A stretch of DNA of 64,000 nucleotides, from assembly GCA_030710605.1 (NCBI GenBank), contig CP092863.1, positions 117,659,072 through 117,723,071 on the forward strand, given 5' to 3'. Positions 55,606 through 64,000 of this stretch are shown here, piece by piece. Source of the DNA: Cordylochernes scorpioides (taxonomy: Eukaryota; Arthropoda; Arachnida; Pseudoscorpiones; Chernetidae). The notes beneath the pieces were generated by a model. It was given only the letters and a program-made list of their open reading frames with translations. It searched no databases and was not told where the DNA came from. How positions within the stretch are numbered: position 1 is the stretch's first letter; each line of letters starts with the position of its first letter. A program made the position numbers and the translations under genes.

Positions 55606-55890
55606 GGTCCGACAATCTCCATCAACAAGAGAGTCTACCATTGTAGAGACATGTAGATACCGTACTGAGGCAGTAGGTGACGACGTATCTACCAGAACAC
55701 CAGTTCCCCCACCGTCATATGTCATACTGGAGTGGTACATCCGGGACAACGGCGACCTCAATGCCTCGCCCCACAGGGAGGGAAGGTCAACGCCTGATAG
55801 AACTCCCTACCTACAACTTCTATATTATATTTATCAATCAACCAGGCGCGATATTGTAGTAATTGTTCCTATTACAGATTAAATACTCAA
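55606..55890 (+). mobile_element. Retroelement 3' end
   Basis: A higher-GC segment with a frame of 94 codons on plus (..YVILEWYIRDNGDLNAS..) ending near 55882. The end 'CAGGCGCGATATTGTAGTAA' matches 46110-46145, marking a repeat family boundary. Not identified. Confidence 0.35.
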
Positions 55891-56814
55891 AAAACAAACA
55901 AATTAAAACTTTGGATTAAATTACAAAAACATGTTCCCACAAAAAGTTTTTTTTTTTTTTTATTTTATCTTTCAAGCGATAATCAATTTTCAACAGGCTA
56001 ATTCTTCTTCTTAAATTCCTATTAAGCCCCTTGAAGAGCGATTATCGAGCTTGAAAGTTAGCATTTTAAAATAAAATCAAACTCATTATGGGAAACATAT
56101 TTTGTATTTTAAAACGTTTTTCACATTAAAACTTAGAATTAAATTACAATAAAACGCAGTCTTCGAGAATATGTTTATTGTTTGATAAAACGTTCTTTCA
56201 AGCTTTCAGGTACTGTGAACCCTGCTACAGCAGCGTATAACGAAATTGTATGAAATGTTATACTACTCTAAAAGGGTTTACAGTACCTGAAAACTTGAGA
56301 GAACATTGAATAAAATAAGAAATTTATCCTCGGAGACTGCGTTTTGTTGTGATTTAAATTTCAGAGGATTCTTCCCATTTTAGGAATAAATATTTACATA
56401 TTTACATGTAGAACGAGAAATAACGATTATTTCTAACCTTTGGCATGAAGTATGAAAGGATGAATTGTGAAGAGTAATGATAAACAGAAAAATAAAGTTT
56501 CCAGGGATGGGAATTTTCATTTAAAAGAAACACATACGGAATAATTTTCAAATGTCGTTCTACAATCATAAGCCGCATTATATTGTATTATATTTACATG
56601 TGTATTAATCGAAAGTGTTCATAAAATGTATATAGACAACGTGGATGTTGTAAGAGACCTACTTACAACTGGGGTTAGGAAGGTTTGGAAGATTATTTGT
56701 TGGTAGGAATTCTGCTTGGACAAAAATACATCAAACAATTATTTATTTCTAAACTATTATAGACGCGTATAATTCTTTTGAGAATTAAATAATTTATACT
56801 GCCCTTTCTGCAAT
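55891..56814. other. TE relics, no gene
   Basis: About 56010-56060: a hammerhead-like relic (CCTTGAAGAGCGATTATCGA then GCTTGAAAGTTAGC). 56160-56350: an inverted repeat with TTCAAGCTTTCAGGTACTGT and ACAGTACCTGAAAACTTGAG. 56405-56590: inverted fragments of the tRNA-like element (CCAGGGATGGGAA at 56501). Confidence 0.5.
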
Positions 56815-56895
56815 CGAAAAATTAATAGAAGGGCCTGGCTCATCAGTGGTGAACCCTTCCAGCGGTTTCGCCAGTTTAATCTACCATACTGCTGT
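56815..56895 (-). repeat. 'GAAAC ... CTGATGAG' repeat, copy 9
   Basis: Minus: ACTGGCGAAACCGCTGGAAG and CTGATGAGCCAGG; the 5-bp pairing is intact. A truncated relative lies at 57470-57520. Confidence 0.7.
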
Positions 56896-57021
56896 TATAT
56901 TGCTTTTTTCGATCTTCCTTTTATAGTGATACTGATGCTAGACTCTTGGAATGGGTATTTTAGATGAACTGTGGACATAAGCTTTGAGGACAGTAGAATT
57001 ACATACATTTATAAATATTTA

Positions 57022-57276
57022 AAGAGATAGAGGTCGCCTCTCCCGTCAAAATAGACGTCAAAACTAGACGCTATCTATTGACCGTCGCCGCAACTAGCGG
57101 CCTCGGGTCGGTGGCAAAGCCACAACATCAGCTTTGAAAAATTAAAAAGCGTCCACCTAGAGACCATGGTTTCGGGCTAATGGCCTCCTGACTCTCTAGT
57201 TGCGGCGACGGTTAATTGATGGCGTATAGTTTTGCTGTCTATTTTGACGGGAGAGGCGACCTCTGTCTCTTTAGAT
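57022..57276. mobile_element. Inverted-repeat element with ACCATGGT hammerhead-like centre
   Basis: The arms GAGGTCGCCTCTCCCGTC (57028) and GACGGGAGAGGCGACCTC (about 57246) are inverted. Near 57157-57198 the minus strand has CTAGA.., GGC-CATTA-GCC, GAAA, palindrome ACCATGGT, triplet GTC, TCTAG. The CTGANGA box is scrambled (GTCAGGA), so activity is unlikely. Confidence 0.55.
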
Positions 57277-57599
57277 AAATATCCTCCCGACAAATTTCCA
57301 TCTACAATTATAAATATATAATATGCTTCGAGAAATCGCTCTTCCGCAAATATCAAATTGGGGCTTTTTTTTTAACAATTATATTATGATGCATTAACGT
57401 GCATTCTGTTATGAAAATTCGTAACTATTATAGACGCGTACGATTTTTTTGAAAATTAAACAATTTCTACTGCTCTTACTGCAACGGAAAAATTAGCGGT
57501 AGGGCCTGGCTCATTAGAATATGTGATTAGAATAATGTTTACTATAGTTCAGGTTAGTCTACTAGTTACACTAATTATAAATAAGTTTATTTATAAATT

Positions 57600-57775
57600 A
57601 CATTGCCATCTATCGCTAAAATTTGTACCAATTAAATGTACTGGCAATGTGTTTCTTTTGTAAATATAATATCATCATATATTATCTTTAATGAATTGTA
57701 ATAAGGTCTGTAGAGATAGTATTTGATGATATTATTGAAATGAAACACGTTGCTAGAAATTTTAATTTTTACAAA
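57600..57775. mobile_element. Degenerate palindromic MITE
   Basis: TACTGGCAATGTGTTTC and GAAACACGTTGCTAG-like inverted ends with TAAGGTCTGTAGAGATA inside; related to 44225-44445. Confidence 0.55.
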
Positions 57776-57999
57776 TTAATTAAAAAGTTACTTGTTAGGT
57801 TACTTGTAAGATTAGGTTTCTTGCTAAGACATTGTTTTAGTTCTGGTTAAGTTAGGTTAGGTGTTTGACTATTTGTTAGTTTGGATTTACTGGTTAGGCT
57901 AGGAGAGTGGATAAGAGGATATGTTATTATTAGGTTACTTATTTGGCTATATTACTTGTTAAGTATTTCTTTCTCTTTCTCATCCCGAGGCTATGAAGT

Positions 58000-58165
58000 T
58001 GACCAGTGTGGCGAAGGCTACCATCTACAAGTACCATCTTGGTCTTGACGTGGGTAACACCAGCCATCACATCGACCTGCCCACTCTGTGGGAAAGAACT
58101 CTCGCAGTCCATCGGTGGCGGAGTCTTTCCCGCAGTGGGTATCACCAATGAAGACCTTGGATATT
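58000..58165 (+). other. GC-richer unrecognised segment
   Basis: Clear GC rise with open frames on both strands (plus ..STCPLCGKELSQSIGG.., minus ..IPTAGKTPPPMDCESS..). It ends in an AT tail after AATGAAGACCTTGGATA. It could be a LINE 3' end or an exon remnant; I cannot decide. Confidence 0.3.
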
Positions 58166-58257
58166 TATCAATTATTTTATCTATTTTTATATATTTATTC
58201 ATATATTTATCATCACATAATCTTATTTCCTCATATTTATGTATTTAACCGTATATC

Positions 58258-58614
58258 TTTTACTTGGTTATCTCGTGTGTCTTCAATAAAGGTCACTGTA
58301 ACATATTTCAGAGTTATTGTCTGAATCCCGATATGCATGCTAAAAGGTACAACTTCCTTAAGGTTTGTCCATGAGTGTATATTGGTTATCTCGTGTGTCT
58401 TCAATAAAGGTCACTGTAATATCTTTCAGAGTTATTGTCTCAATCCCGATATACATGCTAAAAGGTACAACTTCCTTAAGGTTTGTCCATGAGTGTATAT
58501 TGGTTATCTCGTGTGTCTTCAATAAAGGTCACTGTAATATATTTCAGAGTTATTGTCTGAATCCCGATATACATGCTAAAAGGTACAACTTCCTTAAACT
58601 CTGTCTATGAGTGT
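58258..58614 (-). mobile_element. 118-family MITE, three tandem units reversed
   Basis: Right-to-left units with starts at 58376-, 58494- and 58614-type termini (GTCCATGAGTGTATATTGG). Flanked on the left by TTTTACTTGG. Confidence 0.8.
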
Positions 58615-59872
58615 ACTATGTTAGGTTAGGTTACGCATATTCCGTCAAAATAGACGCTAAAACAAAACGCCTTCTATATATTGTGTTAGGTTAGATATCC
58701 GTTTGAAGTCTGTTGAACAATCATAGTTGAAGTCTGGGGGAATACTAAGTGGTTATGATAATTAAGTTATAGTTGTTATATAGGTAATGTAAAGAAGTTT
58801 CTTGTTCACATATCTTCCAACAGTTATATTCTATTAAAGGTTAGGTTATAGTCTTGCTTTTCATAATCGGCCAAGTTCACAAATGTCGGGTTTATTTGCA
58901 TGTCGTCGCCAAACCTATATGCATAGTTCCTATGCAAATTGAATGGAACAAACAGAAAAACAGTAAATAAATCAGTTTGTTATCGAATTAAGTTTGCGTT
59001 CTTATGCCCACGACTAACTGAAAAGTACTTTTAAATCTTAAACACATTTCACCTAGCGTTTTATGCGTACTTTATTTAGTAATTACATTTATTAAAAAAA
59101 AAGGTATCATGAAAGGTTTTAGAAGCATATTTTAATACATTTTCCATTTATTGTGATATATTCAACTGGCGAGACCGCTGGAAGTGTTCACAACTAATGA
59201 GCTCTCAATATTCTCCATCTCAATATTTTCCATCTCGCAGTCGTGTCATTCACAAAGAAAAAACGGCGCGATATAGTTTCAATTACCACGTAGAGATGGC
59301 GTTATAATTTAATGTATCAATCAGCTCAGTTCAAAGCCACGGCTTACATAGTGGGCAGAGAGAATACAAAACTTTCCTTGATGACTGACAACTAGACTTG
59401 CTGGGTTTCCCAACATGTCGGGAACTTGTTTGGGAAGAGCTGGTTCTGATGGCATCTCTATATGCCTCTCCATGGCCACTTTTCCTAACTAACAATAGCT
59501 CTTGTTATTTTTCCTTGTAGAAGAATACCAATCCGAAAGCTTCTTATACGTTTTTGTGTTTTGCATTTATCCATTCGCTGATGATCATACGCCAGCATGT
59601 GATAATGTGACTTTCCTCAGGGGTCTATCACGCGCTTGCGTGTGACCAAAGATACAATATTTATTATACTGGTTCAATTGATTTTTTTAGGGAAATCTTA
59701 TTTTATATTTTTAGAAACTCAAGATGGGCCTTATATAAACTTCAGGAAAGATAGTGGTAGTACTTATCCCAAGCACGCCATGATATTAAATTTACATAAG
59801 TATAGTACTATATATAAATATGAAAAAATAGTACAAATGTGATATTGTACTGGAATAAGGTGCATAAATTAA
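58615..59872. other. No gene seen
   Basis: AT-rich. A degenerate 'GAAAC/CTGATGAG' relative sits at 59160-59235 (GGCGAGACCGCTGG, AACTAATGAGC). 59330-59480 is slightly GC-richer without a convincing frame. Confidence 0.45.
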
Positions 59873-60303
59873 GAAAAAGGCATCTCCTTATCGTGCAACT
59901 GAAAGTTGCTGATGGCTTGCGCCATCTATCGGAATAAATATCAACTATTCTCGTTGATTTTTAATTATTCCAGAATTGGCCAAATATCCACTCTTGATTA
60001 ATCAAGAAAAGCTAACCACGGACGCGTTTCGGGCTGTTGGCCCTCATCAGCGTGGTGCAAGCTGTACCTCAACGGCCGAAAATTGGTCATTAAGGCATCC
60101 TGAAAAATCATGAAACGGGTAGTTAAGGCCAGAATTGCGTGAGAACGCGTCCGTGGTTAGCTTTTCTTGATTAATCAAGAATGGGTATTTGGCCAATTCT
60201 GGAATAATTAAAAATCAACGAGAATAGTTGATATTTATTCCGATAGATGGCGCAAGCCATCAGCAACTTTCAGTTGCACGATAAGGAGATGCCTTTTTCT
60301 TAA
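59873..60303. mobile_element. PLE-type inverted terminal repeats around an intact ribozyme
   Basis: Arms of about 140 bp: AAGGCATCTCCTTATCGTGC at 59877 and GCACGATAAGGAGATGCCTT near 60275, meeting around the 60006-60150 centre. The left arm continues into the intact hammerhead at 60015-60056. The right side has only the 3' half (AACGCGTCCGTGGTTAGC at about 60145). Confidence 0.75.
60015..60056 (-). ncRNA. Intact minimal type I hammerhead ribozyme
   Basis: Minus-strand order over 42 nt: stem I ACCACG (60056-60051), CTGATGA (60050-60044), stem II GGGC-loop CAACA-GCCC (60043-60031), GAAA (60030-60027), CGCG, cleavage triplet GTC, stem I CGTGGT (60020-60015). All invariant core bases match, stem I is 6 bp and stem II 4 bp. 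Stem III is just the palindrome ACGCGT, so two molecules could pair through it; dimeric action is the established behaviour of such PLE hammerheads. Confidence 0.88.
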
Positions 60304-60599
60304 TTTATATATATTGTAACATTTAATTGATTTATCACTGAATTATTTATTTGTTTTTAATATTCTGTTGTTCTGTATTCAGAAACATCTAGAGTCGCCT
60401 CTTTGTCAATTAATTTGATATTCTTTAGATCTGTGGAGCTCAAATAAACAAAATATTTTATCTTCTCGATAAGTTTTACTTTCCTAATTGATTACTTTAC
60501 GACATTTTCAATAAGACTTTGTGAAGTCGAATTTCTATTTCCTTCTTCCCCCCCCTACTCATTTGGTGTAGGATTGAGAATTCCTGCACTTCATATATA

Positions 60600-60895
60600 A
60601 CAAGGTGGTCAGGATGGATATCGCGGTCTATTACGAAGAAGAAACGGAGCACCTCCTCGGGCTACTCACGCCTGAAGACAAGATTCTTCTCGACAAATTC
60701 TTCGACATTATCATCAAACATGTTCCGAACATGAACTCCCCAAATGGCAGGGATCTGTCTAGTTTAAGCTCCTGATCCGGACGTGCCCTACGTCGATTGT
60801 AAATATCTCTCTTCATTCCTACCATTATTATTACCTTATAACTCCCTTTGAGTGTAAAGATTGACGAGATGTCAATAAAGTTGTTTAATTGTCAC
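60600..60895 (+). mobile_element. LINE 3' end with a 53-codon frame
   Basis: The frame from ATG 60614 to TGA 60775 reads MDIAVYYEEETEHLLGLLTP.., ..VPNMNSPNGRDLSSLSS, then a UTR and AATAAAGTTGTTTAATTGTC. It belongs to the same family as the polymorphic insert at 27012-27266. The frame is probably the end of a longer ORF. Confidence 0.6.
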
Positions 60896-60924
60896 TACTC
60901 ATTTGGTGTATCTCTCAGGAGAAT

Positions 60925-60960
60925 ATGTATATAAGACTGAAGGGGTCTTAATAAAGAGGT
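60925..60960 (+). terminator. Hairpin plus AATAAA (retroelement 3' processing signal)
   Basis: GTATATAAGACTGAAGGGGT then CTTAATAAAGAGG: AAGAC/GTCTT stem abutting AATAAA, as at 18957 and 40307. Confidence 0.4.
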
Positions 60961-61319
60961 TATTAATTGATATTTAAGATGGTAGAACAAAAAAATTATA
61001 ATAAAGTTTAATGTGTGGATGAAGATAAAATATCGGGAGTTTCAATGACGACCATTGTTAGCACCTAGAAATCTTCCCAAACCAGACACCTTGGGAACAA
61101 CAAAACATTCTCAGCTCATGGAAACAATCCACGGAAGGATATAATTGGCCCACCAATTATGTCGTTGGCAGCAGGGTACGAGACCTACTATCGCAAATGG
61201 AGCTTCTTTTTTTTTAATACTTTTTATTTTTATTTTAAAGATACACATTAGCATGTGAGCAATAGTTACCCAGAAATTATTTGAAAAAGTAAAAATCAAT
61301 ATCAGATAAAAAGTTTATT

Positions 61320-61375
61320 TTAATTTAAATTTGCAAGCTTTCGAGCAAATATACTGCTCTTCAACGGGCTGATAT
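61320..61375 (-). mobile_element. Hammerhead-like relic, AGCT type
   Basis: Minus: GCCCGTTGAAGAGCAGT, loop, GCTCGAAAGCTTGC. Stem II GAGCA../..GCTC and GAAAGCTT are retained; CTGANGA is lost. Confidence 0.4.
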
Positions 61376-61521
61376 TCTATGTACAATCTCTATTTACACA
61401 TTAGCATTTTTTTTCTTGGACAAGTACAACTATAAAGTCCAACTCTACAAAAGGTGGTTCTCGTCAATAAAAAGAGTTTATAAAATATAGGAGACTGTAA
61501 AACCGATATATAGACAAGTCT

Positions 61522-61682
61522 ACACTCATGGACAAAGGAAGTTGTACTATTCAGCATGTATATCGGGACAATAACTCTGAAATACGTATATTACAGTTAC
61601 CTTTATTGAAGACACACGAGATAACCAAGGGTAAAAAAAAAAAACGGCAATATCAAAGACTTTCCCTTCCTTAAGTTTTGTC
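61522..61682. mobile_element. 118-family MITE, internally deleted
   Basis: ACACTCATGGACAAAGGAAG (lacks ACTTA) to CCTTAAGTTTTGTCAGCCAC. A second reverse fragment lies at 61805-61884. Confidence 0.65.
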
Positions 61683-62011
61683 AGCCACATGTACTGGATG
61701 CGATGAGGGCATTTACGTAGTCCAGATGGATAGAACAGTAGGCATACGCGCCTCGCTGAGCGTATCTCTTAATACATAAAAACGATTATATCTGATATGT
61801 TTCAAATATCTTTCAGAGTTATTGTCTCAATCCCGATATATATGCTAAAAGGTACAACTTCCTTAAGTTTTGTCCATAAGTGTATATTTGACAACGACAA
61901 TTTTATAAAAGAAAGGTATGGAAATAACAGTTTTAAGATATCCTGGTGTTAAAATACATTCAGAGATATCGATTAGATTTTTAAAAAATTATCTGGTCAT
62001 TTATGAGTAGA

Positions 62012-62750
62012 CTAGACGAATGGCCCGGGCAACGCCCGGGTTTTACCCGAGTGCGAATATATTTTAAAAACGTTGTCTTGGGTGGTCGCTATAGACAGGG
62101 TGGTCTGTATAGACAGGTGTATGTATCACACAGCTGATAACAGGGTTGTCTAGAGTGGCCACTATAGACAGGGTGGTCTGTATAGACAGGTGTATGTATC
62201 ACACTGCTGATAACAGGGTTGCCTAAAGTGACCGCTATAGACAGGGTGGTCTGTATAGACAGGTGAATGTAACACACTGATGATAACAGGGTTGCCTAAA
62301 GTGACCGCTATAGACAGGGTGGACTGTATAGACAGGTGGATGTATCACATAGCTGATAACAGGGTTGTCTAGAATGGCCGCTATAGACAGGTGTATGTAT
62401 CACACAGCTGATAACAGGGTTATCTAGAATGGCCGCTATATACAGGGTGGTCTGTAAAGACAGGTGGATGTATCACACAGCTGATAACAGGGTTGTCTAG
62501 AGTGGTCGCTATAGGCAGGGTGGTCAGTGGTCGCTATGGACAGGGTGGTCTGTATAGACAGATGGATGTAACACACTGCCGATAACAGGGTTGTCTAGAA
62601 TGGCCGCTATAGACAGGTGTATGTATCACACAGCTGATAACAGGGTTGTCTAGAGGGGGGCAGGGAGGACACGTGTTCGCCCGGCGGCAGCCAATGGGCG
62701 CGCATTCTATCCGTGAGCTTCAGACAGAATAAGGCAATTATATATATAGA
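62012..62750 (-). mobile_element. Complete non-autonomous Helitron
   Basis: Minus strand: 5' end TCTATATATAATTGCC at 62750 after host A (62751), and 3' end ..CATTCGTCTAG at 62012 before host T (62011). A hairpin GC-rich arm CCCGGGC-AAC-GCCCGGG lies at 62024-62040, eight bases from the end. Both termini match 24543-24973 closely (GGGTAAAAC.CGGGCGTTG). The interior is filled by a 73-bp tandem repeat. No Rep/helicase. Confidence 0.85.
62085..62650. repeat. 73-bp minisatellite inside the Helitron
   Basis: GCTGATAACAGGGTTG at 62133, 62206, 62279 and 62352, then shortened units to about 62650. The words CGCTATAGACAGGGTGG and TGTATAGACAGGTG repeat within each unit. Confidence 0.85.
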
Positions 62751-63803
62751 TGCCAAAGTTCTCCCTTCATCCAAATTCATTCTTCCATCAAAGATTCCTC
62801 TTCGACAAGAGAGCTAAGAGCAAGTATAGTTAATGTTCAAATCAAAATGAGAATATAACTAGAATAAAATGGATGCTTGATTTCTTCGAGATTGGATTTT
62901 AAATTTTAGTTTTATAATGAGATTTGAATTAGAGTTTATTTTACTTGGATCATTTTTCAAGTATTTTTTATTTTTTAAATCAGTATGGAGAGAAAAATAA
63001 AATCGTTCTTTTAGACAATTAAGGCATCGAACATTATCAAGATCTGCAAGGCTGAAAAAAAATCCCTTTTTCAAGAGCAATATAAATAAATAACAATCAT
63101 AACCTATTTTACAGAAACAAATTTAAAAAAAAAAAACAATTATTTACACAAATTGGATTGTATGACGATAAACGATTCCTAAATTTATCATATCAAATAT
63201 CATATCATATAAAAAGTTGAATTTTAAAATGCAGGTAACGATTAGGCCCAAATGGCATTTAAGAGAATTCGGAATTACTTAAGAATTGGAACCAAGGAAA
63301 CCATCGTAGTCCAAGTACACAGTGGGGACAAGATCTTGTCCATCTAGGTGATAATGACCTCGCCGGGTCTCCTTCATTAGCAGATTGATAGCTCCTTTCA
63401 TCATTAGAGAATAGCTGAAAGACTTTATTGAAGAGTTCAATAGAATCAATGAGACCATACTGTATTATATGTAAATTTCGAAGATATTTGTATGGATTTT
63501 TTGTCTTCATTAGACAGAAAGAATCGCTGTCAAAATAATAGATGAATATTTTCTTCATTGACGACTGAAATACTTCAAAAAGATCGATGTAAATAATGAC
63601 CATACTGATTATGCAAATTAAAATCTAAATATTTGGATATATTCTTCATTAAACAGAAAGGTTCTTCGGAAAATAGATGAAACTCTCTTTAAAGAAGATT
63701 TAGAAGCGTTTTCAGCAACAAATTTGTTGTATCCTTACTGGACCATTCAAAATAGAATGTTTTTGCAGAGGATGAGACGCTAGCTTACGGAGGATCTCAG
63801 TGA
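62751..63803. other. No gene seen
   Basis: AT-rich. Minus frames at 62859-63080 and 63259-63603 are open but with low-complexity or unconvincing composition (the latter contains ..SLSPRWTRSCPHC..). From about 63740 composition becomes more coding-like. Confidence 0.4.
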
Positions 63804-64000
63804 CAATGGCCTCCAGGGTGGCAACCGCTAGCAAGGCGATGGGGCAATGCGTCACCTGTTGTCAGGAAGAAGAAGAGGAAGACGAAGAAGAATGTGATAC
63901 GCCTTCTAAAAAGAGGTAAAGCCATCGCCAACATTAGTCATTCCTATCCTGAAAAAGACATACAGATTGAAATTCACGATTTCGTTAACCAAGATTGCGA
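63804..64000 (+). CDS. Open-ended coding-like segment at the window edge
   Basis: After a TGA at 63801 one frame stays open for 65 codons to the edge. Its latter half reads VRKKKRKTKKNVIRLL.. then GKAIANISHSYPEKDIQIEI, a natural-looking basic then mixed sequence. An acceptor-like CACCTGTTGTCAG at about 63850 could begin an exon there. Alternatively, the ATG at 63806 opens a different frame (MASRVATASKAMGQ..) that meets AGAGGTAAAG, a possible donor, at 63915. The product is unrecognised. Confidence 0.35.

Overview
This 64 kb window is AT-rich metazoan DNA, almost certainly from an invertebrate, and it is built mostly of transposable elements and tandem repeats. No bacterial-type genes, operons, rRNA genes or CRISPR arrays are visible. 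The recognisable families are Penelope-like elements (PLEs), tRNA-derived SINEs, non-LTR retrotransposon 3' ends, Tc1/mariner- and pogo-like MITEs, Helitrons and one solo LTR. Two non-LTR fragments end in CX2C..H..C zinc-binding tails of a kind I associate with arthropod elements. That hints at an arthropod (perhaps a chelicerate) but does not prove it.

Layout. 1-1600: a 118-bp tandem array ending in a Tc1/mariner-like terminal repeat. 1601-18118: copy A of a ~17-19 kb unit. 18119-18218: a 100-N gap. 18219-20190: single-copy sequence with five POU-type octamers, a CCAAT box and a TATA box. 20191-20874: a second 118-bp array. 20875-39765: copy B of the same unit. 39766-46880: MITE-rich sequence with a weak candidate exon. 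46886-48490: two GC-rich minisatellites. 48500-54190: SINEs, a PLE GIY-YIG endonuclease fragment and LINE relics. 54555-55605: another 54-bp minisatellite. 55600-64000: more repeats, including a PLE inverted repeat with an intact hammerhead ribozyme and a complete non-autonomous Helitron.

The strongest protein gene is a 622-codon, intronless, minus-strand open frame at 11030-12898. Its copy at 33839-35708 carries one frameshift. By eye the two copies differ at eight substituted sites in the frame, seven of them silent, so the frame looks constrained. I do not recognise the product.

Two results stand out. First, copies A and B differ mainly by clean polymorphic insertions (two or three non-LTR elements, a Helitron, a solo LTR) and by tandem-array lengths. 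Copy A stops exactly at the assembly gap inside a high-copy MITE. Two haplotypes placed in tandem explain this better than a true duplication. Second, the inverted repeats that recur through the window contain hammerhead ribozyme cores. At least ten sites have full or near-full cores, and their stem III is reduced to short palindromes (ACGCGT, AGCT, ACGT). That is the minimal hammerhead form known from Penelope-like elements.
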